A stretch of 64,000 nucleotides of DNA from Telmatactis stephensoni (lineage: Eukaryota; Cnidaria; Anthozoa; Actiniaria; Isophelliidae): positions 519,282-583,281 of the forward strand of contig JALIZF010001694.1 in NCBI GenBank assembly GCA_029948255.1, in the 5' to 3' direction. Positions 34,604 to 46,100 of the stretch are shown here, in pieces. The notes below the pieces were generated by a model, which was not told the DNA's origin, ran no database searches, and saw nothing but the letters and a program-made list of their open reading frames with translations. Made by a program: the position numbers and the translations under genes. Every line of letters starts with the position of its first letter. Within the stretch, counting starts at the first letter, position 1.

Positions 34604-34630
34604 TATTATTATTATTATTATTATTATTAT
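34604..34630. repeat. (ATT)n at the truncated 5' end of the LINE
   Basis: Coding sequence of the LINE runs directly into this microsatellite. It is the same repeat as at the 3' end, as expected if the element landed inside an (AAT)n tract. 34631-35112 has no gene. Confidence 0.95.
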
Positions 34631-35112
34631 AAATCGTTGAAGCCTAGTAAGAGTGCAGAACTTGATATTGATTATATGAAAGAGTAAATGCGGTTTTGTA
34701 CAAAACTCTAGTTTTTCTAAAAAAATCAGGTATATGAAAATCGCCATACCGCCACTATAAATTATTGAAAACCCCGATCAACATGATTTTTAAAACGTCA
34801 AAAGAAACTCTAATCTATCCCTAGACTTGCTGTGTAATATTTTTTGAAATTAGGTTTTTTGCCGCGACGCATTTTGCGATCAAACAGCGGAGGTGCTCCT
34901 CAAACAAAACACAGTCGAGCCACCTTAATGGAACGATTTCACAAAGCTCACTTTTACATGCAAATGAGTAAAATAATATGCTAATGCAAAATAGCATGTT
35001 AATGATGTAAACGCACGAAACCGCAAGCTTCGACTATTTAGATGAGCATGATGAATCATATAAACGCCAGAACAACATAAACTCAAATTCATTTGAAAAG
35101 CGTTATAAATGA

Positions 35113-35861
35113 AAACTCGGGTTAACGTTGTTTTGGTCGTCATGCATCTCCGTTGTCCACTTTTTTCCTAAACTTGTAAATTCCAATTCATTATTCATAA
35201 AAAATCAGTGGGCAATGGAGATGCTTGAGCGGCCTAAAAATTTACGTTTTTATCACTTATTTTGGATCTCTTACAATATGCTTCAATGGCCATGAAATAT
35301 GTAGGATTAAGAAACAACTTGGTGAAAACGCTGATACTGAAGGTAAAAAAAGGTAATCGAAGGAATCGTAAGCTTTCTAGCTTTTTGTAAAGATGAGTGA
35401 AATAATAAACAAAAGATGAAAAGGCGTTGTAGTTTCTTGAAAGGAAAGCCTGCGAAAGAGTGTTATTCTGGACAGAGTAAGAAAACGTTAGGTAAATTGT
35501 AATAAATGAAATAAATGAAAAAACTAAAAACTTCACGACACGTGATTAACTGTTCTTTAGTGGTACACTGTAGTACACTGTCACTTTCTTATGTGTTACC
35601 AAATTTCTCGTCTCTGTCGCACTTTCTCATTCTCATTTCGAAATGTTTCCGTTATTCGCAACTCTATCCATCTATCTATCTCTATGTTTAAAAAGGAGCA
35701 AAATTCCATCGGTTTCAAAAGTTAATCTTTGCTTGAATGATTCTTTTCACTGAACAAAAGATTTCACAGGACATGCCAGTATTCGTAATTTGCATGCCCA
35801 AGGATAACATTTGACATTTGCATCTCAACGGTATCAAAAGCGTCTAACACGGAATAACTCT
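35113..35861. repeat. Right arm of the large inverted repeat
   Basis: Inverted counterpart of 31600-32325. Both arms hold a matching open frame of 87-100 codons (31910-32173 plus, 35234-35536 minus) that differs at about seven positions; I regard these as non-coding because the changes look unconstrained. 35862-36471 holds only an ACCAATCAGATCGCGAG motif. Confidence 0.9.
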
Positions 35862-36471
35862 ATTATCTTCGCTTTGATATTTAACAAATCACGAGCGCAG
35901 TGCGAGTGGTTTCACTGCAAAGTTTTGAACATTTTATGGCATCAAGAGTGTGTCAATAAGAGGACAGACAACTCAAAACCATCTTCATTTTTTACAACAA
36001 TTATTTGAGATAAAAGTTAAAAAAATCCTTTTCAAACGGGGCAACAGAACGAGCGCATGCCGAAACACATCAGCTGTGTGTCTGTACTCTTATGGACACA
36101 CTCTAATCAACCAATCAGATCGCGAGATTAGTATCAAGTGTTGTAAAAATATTTTTGTTTTTGGTCAATGTAGACTAGGCGCAAAACTGAAAAAGTCGAT
36201 CGCAAAAAGTGCAGAAGGCATTTTAGGGTAGAAGCTGGTAACATAACTATTCTAAACTAATTTTTCATGCTGAATCCGAATAGTACTATATTCTAAGTAC
36301 CTACAATACACACGGATAACCAATGAGATATGGAATCGGGAAAAAAAGGTGTCACATCCTCTGACCGGATATGCGTAGGGTTGAATATGAAAAACTGCAA
36401 GAGCACATGGTATCATAGAACAAGAACTTTTATTAGCACGTTCCTCCCATTCTTCAAGTTAAAGGAGGACA

Positions 36472-36939
36472 TTAAGGGAAAGCTGGGCTAAAACCTCTTA
36501 ACATATTTAAATTGTCGTAAGCAGTTCCTACTTGGCCAACATTGGGTGAGACTCCCGAGAGAAGAGAGGAGGGTGACGACGCCGACATTATTCTGGCTAG
36601 TTGGATATAGTGTGCAGAGATAATGGTTTTGTCAATAAATTCTTTGAATCCGTTGCACGACGAGTTATTTTTGAACATCTTTGGTGGAGGAAATCGGGAA
36701 TCATACCTTCCAGATTGAAAGGACCTCTTAAAATGGCAAAAATACTTATGTAGGGAGGCCTTGTTTTTGATCCAATCTAGCACCTGGTAAGCTTCATCAT
36801 CGTAAGGGGCAAATTCGACTATCTTTTCCCAACAGTCAATATGAGTATGAAGTTGGCCAGCTACAAACGTGTCGGGGTTGGGAAAAAGTACATCCCTTAA
36901 ATTTGGGGTCACAGAGCCCTTTGAGATATTAACAACCAA
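36472..36939 (-). pseudogene. Possible DIRS-like retroelement polyprotein fragment
   Basis: 155 codons including LRDVLFPNPDTFVAGQLHTH, CWEKIVEFAP, YQVLDWIKNKASLHKYFCHF and PPPKMFKNNSSC. This arrangement (W..I.., VLDWI.., FFxHFKG-like, PPPxxF-N) resembles the region just before the reverse transcriptase in DIRS-like elements of cnidarians as I recall them, but no RT or tyrosine recombinase motif follows. The last 45 residues (after TIISAHYIQLARI) look unrelated, suggesting truncation. The frame continues upstream to about 36990 before a stop. Confidence 0.35.
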
Positions 36940-37589
36940 ATCCTCCAGGTCAAAAGGTCGGGCTGTCGTCCCTTCCGAGTTCTCCTGGGGATGCCTTCAA
37001 AGTCCACCCATTGGACGCAAAAGGTGTTACTAAGCTTGTCAAAGAGATCCTTATATCATTTGACTCTATGGCGGGACGGGTCTGAGAAAAAAAATAAATA
37101 AATAAATAAACAAACTAAATTTGAAAGCAAAAAACGGCATGAGACATAGACCCCAGGAGAGGGAAAGGAGGACAGCCTGACCCAGATAAACTGGGGGGAG
37201 AATTTTACTCCTGTTTCAGGTTGACGTCCCCCCCTCGGGAATGAGTTGCGAAAAGGAAAACAAAAACAAAAACAAAAACAAAAACAAAAGACTCATGCAG
37301 TAAAAAAGGACGCTGAATGAATGCCAAACTGATGTTAAATTTATTACAATTCGATCAGTAAAGCGTAAATTGGCATCTGGATCGAAGCGAGTTTTGTCTA
37401 GGGTTCTATATGGATGGAGTCTATCCAGTGATGAGGCGACAGAGTCGAGCTATAAATAAATAAATTTGTCAGCTTCTAGGGTCTTCTAGAGCGCATTTTC
37501 CATGACGTAATGATCAAATGCGCTATAACTAAATCATATAAATCAAACATAAATGGATTAAGAATCCCAACTGGCAAGGAGGCAAACTA

Positions 37590-37900
37590 GTTGGCTATAT
37601 TAGCTTATATTAGCTTATACTTTTCGTCCAAAGTAAGGGCCGGGGCTGCTAGCTGTTGGGCCGGTCCTTGTTGGATTGGATGTTAGGCTGGGCCTTGTTG
37701 GAGAGGTACTTGTTGGACCGGTTATTGGGCTAGACCTTGTTGGGGAGGAGCTTGTTGAGCTGCTTGTTGGGCTAGAACATGTTGGGGAGGTAAGTGAGCC
37801 TGTTGATTATCTGGCTATACCGCTGGAAGCTGAGGCGCTAATGGCTGGGCTGGATGCTGGCCTAAAGGCTCAAAGAGCGACGAAACAAAAGGATTTGAGC
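37590..37900 (-). repeat. Gln/Pro/Ala-coding degenerate minisatellite
   Basis: A TGTTGGG/CCAACA-based repeat of roughly 15-30 bp. One minus-strand frame reads QQ.P..Q-rich with three stops; another is an open Ser/Thr/Pro-rich stretch. It could be the decayed gag-like start of the element at 36472-36939. Between them, 37085-37285, are (AATA)n and (AAACAA)n microsatellites. Confidence 0.5.
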
Positions 37901-38239
37901 AAAGCAAGTGGACAAAGGGGGAGGAATCTCCAAGGGAATACAAACTTAATTAAGTACAAAAGGATAATTTATGCGAAAAGAGACTAAAGGAAATTTTGAC
38001 AAAAGAAGGGAATAATTAAAGTTATAGAACGATGTGAACTTTAAGAAAATAATACCAAAGTTAAAGCATTTTTTGAAACTCTCTTCTAGACCATTTAAAG
38101 GAAAAAACTACTTTAGGCACGGATACAAAACTTGGAAATTAAGTACATTTAAAAAAGAACTTGCGAATTCAGTTTGACGAGTTTTGGGAAGCGAGGGATA
38201 ACTTTTGGTATGACAAAATGTTGCTTGACTCTTTTGATG

Positions 38240-38760
38240 GTAACTGAGGGAATTTAAGCACGACACACAGTGTGCAAATTAAAAGTCAAAAACAAATGAG
38301 ATTTTGGGGTTATTCTAACAGCGTTCTAGCTGATTCGATTTTGGGACAATACAATCAACTGGACGTTATTTGGTGTGGTTCTCTTAGGGGCTTTCAGAAA
38401 TATATCTCCTAGCACGAACACACAGCGTGCAACACTACATTTAAACCGGTAAAAGGGAATAGGCTTGTACGAACACACAGCGTACCGATTAAGCGTAGTC
38501 AGTTCAGTTTTTGACTTACAATGTTGTTTGACTCTTTGGGTGGTAACTGAAACAAATGAGCTTCTGGGCAATTCTAACAGCGTTCTAATCCTGGTACGAT
38601 TTCGGGGCAATGCAATCAACTGGACGTTATTTGGTGTGGTTCTCTTAGGGGCTTTCAGAAATATATCTCCTAGCACGAACACACAGCGTGCAACACTACA
38701 TTTGTAAAAGAAAATGAGCTTGTACGAACACACAGCGTACCGATTAAGTTGAATTAGAAC
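38240..38760. repeat. Direct repeat (~265 bp) with a series of ACACACAG-loop hairpins
   Basis: The block CAATCAACTGGACGTTATTT..CTCTTAGGGGCTTTCAGAAA..ATCTCCTAGC occurs at 38350-38412 and 38610-38672. Each block is followed by a GCACG-AACACACAG-CGTGC hairpin and then a GTACG-AACACACAG-CGTAC hairpin. A diverged fifth hairpin lies near 38259. 38761-39009 is otherwise featureless. Confidence 0.85.
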
Positions 38761-39009
38761 CTACCTCAAGGTTTCCTTTTGGGGGGGGGAGTTGACCTTG
38801 AGCAACGTCGGGTGCTTGATCGTTAACTCGAGGAAATTGAACATCCATAAGTGAGATGACGGCGTGTCGCGATCAGGAAAGATTCCAAAAGTCGAGATGT
38901 TTGCTCCTCGGTTGTCAAGAGGAACTGTGACAAAAGCCTGAGGGCTGATTAATATATGCGTTGCAAAGCATTGTGGGATCTCATTGTTATGTTAATTATC
39001 CGTCTTTAT

Positions 39010-39575
39010 TTCCGGTAATTAGAATATGACAGTTACCAAGACGTATTCTGTAATCTTATACGTGTAAATGAATTGCTACAGTCATTTCATGCTAACGGCT
39101 TTTTCATGTAATTCCAAAAGTTGCCAAACTTAAAAACAGTGACCATAGCTGGAAAGAGCACATCAATGTTGGGAAGTGTTTATTTTCAAAGTTATTAATA
39201 GTTTGTAGTTCCCACAATTATGTATGTATCGTGTGTATCTAATCTGGCAAGGACATCTAACGCCACACCCTATAACATCCAAGTGTTTGATCGGCAAACA
39301 CTTGTGAGTTTGGAATTTTCCCACAAGACTTACGCATAAATAGGATACTGGTTAGATGCCTTTGTTAGAAGAGCAGAGTTGTAGTTGAAATTGGTTACTG
39401 TAATAAAAGAAAGAGGAGACTTGTAAAGATTGCGAGTAGTGGTTGGTAACATCAAAATCAGTAAAACTGTGAAGTTTGAAGGATATAAATTGAAAAGTCA
39501 AGGATATACGAATTTTCAAAAATCGAAATTTGTTTGTATCTCCTGCATAACAACAAGTGCTTTCATACAAGTGAG
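39010..39575 (-). repeat. Dispersed repeat family F, copy 2, split
   Basis: Inverted match to 11950-12250. Sequence runs to CCATAGCTGGAAAGAGCACA at about 39160 and resumes at 39449 with ACATCAAAATCAGTAAAACT; in copy 1 these blocks are contiguous. Confidence 0.8.
39167..39448. mobile_element. 282-bp insertion inside family F copy 2
   Basis: Flanked by ACATCAA at 39160-39166 and 39449-39455. The interior has a small hairpin (AAGTGTTTGATCGGCAAACACTT at about 39282) but no obvious terminal repeats, so the class is unknown. Confidence 0.65.
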
Positions 39576-39703
39576 CAAGCAACATGTAGATAGGGAAACT
39601 TTGCTCCGCCAATTTTTGAAGGATGATATCATTACCAAATATTCATAAAACGCCTGTTTTGCTCATTTGAATATTCCGGAGCATGGTACCAAAGAAATGT
39701 CCT

Positions 39704-39956
39704 ATAGACGACTTTCAAAAATGGCGGGCTCATTGTTCACGAGAACAAGGCCATGCAGAAGAGCCTCCAAAATTATCATGGCATCGAATGAGTCTAATTA
39801 TATCCTGTAAAATGCACAGAAAATAGGCATTTGAAAAGGGAAAGGAACACATCGTCTTTGATATCAACAGAAGTGTCGCCACGCTTACGGTATGGTAACA
39901 AGGCCTTTGTGGCCTCGTTCTCATGTACTAGGCCGCCATTTTTGAAAGTCGTCTAT
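39704..39956. mobile_element. MITE with 23-bp termini ATAGACGACTTTCAAAAATGG
   Basis: Perfect inverted ends ATAGACGACTTTCAAAAATG / CATTTTTGAAAGTCGTCTAT, with a second inner pair (GAGAACAAGGCC / GGCCTCGTTCTC). It lies about 90 bp upstream of the first recognised DUF229 exon. Confidence 0.8.
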
Positions 39957-40047
39957 TGCTACACGTTTCAACCCCTTATGAGTTTCTGACAGCGAATACT
40001 AATATTATTGGACCATTGTAACAAAGATATATTTATTTCTGTTTCAG

Positions 40048-40147
40048 ATCTCTATTTTCTTATTAGTAGTTTTGATTGGAACAGTTATTCCAACTGCACT
40101 CTATTTAATGACAAAAAGAAGTAGCCTTATGGCTAATGGATATGACG
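40048..40147 (+). CDS. DUF229 gene, membrane-anchor exon
   Basis: Preceded by TTTCTGTTTCAG and followed by GTAAGT. Encodes ISIFLLVVLIGTVIPTALYL and a short basic stretch (MTKR), a signal anchor. Ends in phase 1. No initiator codon lies in this exon, so an upstream first exon is expected and was not found. Confidence 0.75.
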
Positions 40148-43100
40148 GTAAGTTAATTAAATTATTTGTACATCCCATCTCGTTTGTTTGTTTGTTTGTT
40201 CAGTTTCGGCACTTCCACGAGAAATAATGAGAACACTAAAAATTTATACTGCACGAGAGTTGCTCATGCACAGAAAACACAAAGCAGCTTTACAAAATTA
40301 GTGCTTTCAATGCCTAATCTCATATCAAACAATTGGCGTCGGGCGGGCTTTCTGTGTTTTACTATTGGGCCTCCTGTTCATTAAAATGCGAGGTTTCTAA
40401 GCTATTTTCAAGATGGTGGACAATGTGATATGTTTCATTGCTACAATATCTGCAAGTGTTGATCAAATTTTTGACCGTTTAAGACTCTAAATGGCAGAAA
40501 AATCAACAAAAATGGATCTACGTGATTTCCAAATAAAGTAATGCCTGCCCAAATATGGAATAGAGTTGATAGCCGACACCGTTTTATTGGGAATTGTTTG
40601 GGGTGAGGCGCTGTTACACGATGCAATTTTTCTGCAACTCGTCTCGCAATGGCGTTGAATTGCATGCGAAACAAGTTGCACGAACCATTGCAGCGTGCAA
40701 TAACCTGCATTGTGTACATACCCTGCGAATTTGATTTTCGAAATCAGCGTCTTTTCCAACCTAAATAGCGTTCACTCGACAGGCTTTCGAAACTCCTCCG
40801 TTGCGCATGCGCTGAAGTGACCTGTGTGCATTTTCTAACGGACTACGAAAAGAACTGCATTTGTGTTTTTAGAAATTTAACCAACTGGCTATTGCTTTTT
40901 TAGCCTGCTTTGCAAACCCATGATCAATTTTTTTGCGCTCGAAAATCTCGCCGAAAAATTGAGTCTGAACCGAGCCGCTAATGAAATTCTAATATGCACG
41001 AGCTATTGTCTGGACTGACCAATCAGTGAACTTTCCATATCACGGGGAATAGCTTCTCATTGGTTAGTAGAAATTGAATGGTGATCGATCAAGGTATTTG
41101 CGATGTTTTCGGTCAGTCTTATATGCCGGCTGATTAAGTAAGTAATAAGTGAAAACAATTTGTTTAAGTAATCCTCTGTTTAGAGGAGGACGCGGATTTG
41201 TTAATTAGCAAACCTTATAAGATCTTCCTCGACTGACGTTACTTTGAATTCGACTTATCAATCAGGACTTCGTTCCCGCGATATGGAAAGTCCGTTAGTA
41301 CGTTCTGATTGGCCAGTCCTTGACAATAGCTCATGCATATTGGAAATTAATTAGCGGCTCTGTTCAGCAGACTCATTTTTTTGCTAGAAAAATTGAGCCT
41401 GCGAAGCAGGCAATGAGCTTTTATCATGTAATTCCAAACGTCACAGTACAGAAATATAATTACCATAGCTGGAAAGAGCACGTCAAAATTAGTAAAACTG
41501 TGAAGTTTGAATGAAGTAGCTTTCAAACTCACGAAGGTATGAATTTTCCGAAATCGAAATTTTGTACGAAAACATTCGCTGGTAGGCAAGAGATGCCTAC
41601 CAGCAAAGGTTTTCTTACAAATTCACACTTTTCAAAAATTCATATTCTCACGAGTTGGATTTAATTCCTTCAAACTTCACTGTCTTGCTAATTTTAACGT
41701 GCTCTTTCCAGCTATGGTAATTCTTTTTCTGTTTTACGAATTTAAAAATACCTAATGAAAGCTCATTATTGTTTTGTGGATTGTTCAGATATTAAAAGTC
41801 CTTATTCTTTACACTCACAGAACCAAGTGACGATAGTAGACTAAACGACTGGATAAAAGTGGACGTTGACACGTCGTTTTTAAATGATGAGTTTTTGAAG
41901 AATCACCGCAATGGCTCGTACCCAATGCCTTTACCGTGCCCTTATGTTCATTTAAGAAGAACTGATGCCAATCAGCCCCAGTCCCCTGGAAATATTTCTG
42001 CAACGTGTGTTCTCCATAAGTAAGTACATGTAGTGTTTTACAGTGCGTTTCACGCAACTTTGGACGAGCGGGTTTCGGAGTTCATTCGGATGTTCCAAAG
42101 TTCCAGAAGCTCACGTCGTAGTTCAGAACAACGAACTTCATTGGCGAACATCGGAATGACTTACCACGCAAATTCAGAAATTTATTTGCGACCTGTGAAC
42201 TCGGTGATCCAGCTAGGTGGAAGAGTAGAGCCATTGGTCCAACTTTGACAAGGTTTTCAGACAGTAGTGAATTGTGAGACCGACTGTACATAAAATCATA
42301 TATCGTTTGGCACTTTTTCAAATTTTGCAAGGCCAAGGGTAGAATTTCGCGGATAAACTATTTTTTGCGTTTTACTGGAAGTAATAATTGGAATTGGGAG
42401 AAACAACCTTTTTCTAGCTTGCTGGCATTAACTTTTACAAATGTCAGCTTTAACTTTCAAGAAGGGATGGAAGAAATACGGAATTACAAATGCTATTCTC
42501 AAAGGAGTATCTTTAAGGGCTTGCTGCCTACGTCCCGGAGGGAGGTGGGGCACTACCATTGCGTAAGTCGATGCAAGTTGGTGTTCAAATGAAGATGCAA
42601 GCTCGCGCAAGTCAAAACTTGCATCGATTTGAGTTCTCGTTTGAACAGGGCCTAAAGCTAAGGAAAGGATATGAGGATTTCTGTCCTTAGAATTCAAGCT
42701 TACATTAGTTTAGTGATCAAGGATTAATGGCTATATTTTGTTTGTCTCAGGTCAAACAACGACGCTTGTAACAAAGCAGCTAGTTATTTTGGAAAACCGA
42801 ATGACAAACTCGACGACAGAAAATGTTCAGAGTCATCATATCCTGACATATGTAGATTTCAACGCAAAGGCAACAACTGGAATCTAACATGTAACGAAAG
42901 CGTTTGTAAAAATGGCCCAGTCACAATGGCTACTATTGACTCTAAAGCTGGCAGTTGTTAAAAATTGGGAGCAAATTCGTCCATTCAACACAGAGAATGC
43001 CAGAAAATTTGTCCAAAACAAAATCAACGAAGGTCACGTGTTTTGTTACGTCAAATGTGAAGACAAATTCCAAGTGCTTGTTTTCCCCCAGAAGCTTCGT

Positions 43101-46100
43101 ATAAAGAAATCCATAGACATGCATAAACGAATAAATATAAATATTGTGGTGTTGGATTCCATAGCACGACCTCATTTCTTTCGAGTGATGAGGAAAAACA
43201 GTTGATGCCATGCGAAAAGTAGTGTACGATCGAACTATTAGTGCCACAGTTTTAGACTTCGAGATCTTCAAAGTATAAGTATGCATACCTTTGATAACAT
43301 CAGACCTCTGTTTTCTGGTATTGTACAAGGTGAGTTCCAAGGATGTTTTGATTACTTTGTGTTAATATTATTTCTAAGATGTCTATGATTTAGGCCTACT
43401 CCGGGCCCTAAAATCGCTGTAATTTTGGGCGATCGTAGGCGATTTTAGGCGATTTAAGCAAAATTATCCCCAAAAATGCTCAAAACTTTGGGCAATTTTA
43501 GGCGATTTGGGGCGAATTTAGGCGATTTCAGGGCCCGGAATGGGCGCCTACTCCGGGCCCTAAAATCGCCGTAATCTTGGGCGATCTTAGGCGATTTTAT
43601 AGGCGATTTAAGCAAAATTATCCCCAAAGATGCTCAAAACTTAAGGCGATTTTGGGCGATTTTAGGGCCCGCCCGGAATAGCCTGTGATTTGAACTGCCT
43701 CCACACTAATGCGGACATTATAACTTCAACAGCATGTATTCAATCTTTATTATGTTTCTCCAAACATTAAATATATAAAATCAAACTTTTGGACAAAGCG
43801 AAAGCTTGAATTTATATAATTTATATCATTTAATAATATTGACATGGAAACTTTAGTCCGTGATCAAATATTTTCACGAATAATTTCACGAATAATAATA
43901 AATTTCACGAATAATGTTCCTGAAAAAAATTATTTCAAGAAATGCCTTTCGTTAAAGTGCTATTTGCAAGGTAGAATTTGTGAATTACTTGCGAAATATG
44001 AAATTTGACATGCTATAGGCGCTGTTACACTGCAATTTTCTCAGCAACTTGTCTCAAGTTGCTGGAGGATTGCACAGTGTAACAGGGATTGTCTCGCAAT
44101 TTTTGTTTGTTGCGCCTAGCGTTGCATGAAGTAGAACCAAGAGACCATAATACTAAGAGAGCGAAGCTCAGTATTGATGTCTGTGCCATGTACGTGGCGG
44201 CTAAGGCTATTTTTAGTAACTTCGCCATCGCGATCGCAAGGCTCTTAGACAATAGAATTCAAACGGTCCCGTCCGCGCGCACGTCAAAAATCAAATTCTA
44301 TTGGTGGAGGGACTTGCGCGCGCGATGGCGAAGTTACTAAAAATAGCCTTAGCCGCCACGAACATGGCACAGACATCAATACTGAGTTTCGCTCTCTTAG
44401 TATTATGGTCTCTTGGTAGAACTCAGCAACTTGCAATGCCATTGCACAGTGTATCACCCCTCCAGCAACTTTCCTCGCAATTTATGAGGCACGTTTTCTA
44501 CGAGCGCATGCGCAATTTCTCATTTCGCCCTGAGGAGCCATCTTGAATCTCGCTCCCAGCTTGCCTCGGCCAAAAATATTGCAAGTTGCTGGGGAAAATT
44601 GCACAGTGTAACAGCGCCATAATTTTCTCTGCAACTTGTTTCACAACGCCGTTGCGAGACAAGTTGCTGAGAAAATTGCACAGTGTAACAGCGCCTTATA
44701 TAGAGCCAAAACTTGATGATCACTTCAGTCAAGAATGTCATATTGCAGCGAAAAGTAAATTTTAACATATAGCTTCTACTTAAAGATCTACCTTACCAAC
44801 AAATTTATTTCGCAAAAACCTTTGGCGATTTAGGAGGTTTTAGTCCTTATTCCTTGTTTCCGTGGATTTTGAACCATTAGACTTTGCATCTACAATCTCT
44901 ACCTTGCAAATAAAAGTCCAGAGCGCTAAATCGGTAACCAGGCTGCTCATTTCATGTCATTTCATTCATCGTACATCGTTCTGGAGGCAAAGATCACTTA
45001 CTAAATTTTTGCATATCAGCTCGCATTGAAAAAGTCAACGCATCACATATGCAAATCTATGTAAATTAGTTTCTAGCCGTTAAAAACAAAGGCATACTTA
45101 GACAAAACGTGAACCTGCTAATGCGGCGATACACGCTGCAATTTGTTGTCGCGCTTGCAATGCAATATTAGGGATTTTGTTGCGACAGCGAAATTGCCGA
45201 GTGTATCATTATTGCCTGGCAACATCAGGCGGCAACGATGTCTCGCAACAAAAATTTTGTTGTAGAAAGGTCAAAAGTATGAACTTTTCTCTTCAACATT
45301 GCACGCTCGTACTGAATGTTGTAGAGTGATGACAGACGCTGCAATTTTTCTCTGCAACAAACCCTACAATTGCAATGCCAGTGCGAGAAAAAACTACGGC
45401 GTGTATCGCGGGCTTAACTTCAACACACATCTTTCTTCTCCGTTTACGCACCGTAGACAAAAGAAAGAAAGACGTAGTCATAGAAAAAAGGTCCGTCCTC
45501 ACATTTACCAGGATAAGTGTGAAGATAGTTTTGTCAACATTCGATTAATGATTTGTACGGAAAACATAAATATAGTCCTTACAAACAATCAAAGTCCAAT
45601 GACCTGGGTAACTCGTGGATTGAGTGCAAAATTGAGCAATTAAGCACGACAGTGTAAGATCAAAGCAATCAAGTTTTATAAGTTATTAGCTCTTATTGCA
45701 TTTGACTAAGTAGGTGCTATTGATTGGTGACAAGAGACCATAGTAATAAGACAGCGAAACTGGTATTGATGCCTCTTCGCGATGTGCTTGGCACTTTATA
45801 AGGTTATTTTTAGTAACAGGAAGTTGACGCCTTTTACATGTCTGCTTTTTTTGTATGTGACGTGGTAGGCAAGGAAGAGTTTGGACAAGTCATGACGTCA
45901 CTTGCCCCAGTTGGTATTGATGTGATAAACAACCATTTTAATAAGCATGGATATCAGACCATGTTTCAAGAAGATGCCTGTTGGCATGATAGCTGGGGAA
46001 TAATGCTCAATAACTTCCTTCGAAGTAACGGTGAAGTGAGCGAAAGCACGTAAGTAACTGATTACTAATAAGCTTCATGTACACGAGAATCGGCCGACAG

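Noticed and set aside
31910..35536. Near-identical 87-100-codon frames in the two arms of the inverted repeat
   Set aside because: Differences are mostly amino-acid-changing, with no start context or known domain; conservation follows from the DNA repeat.
37676..37987. Val/Gly/Leu-rich plus-strand frame of 103 codons
   Set aside because: Reverse complement of the Q/P-rich minisatellite; no domain.
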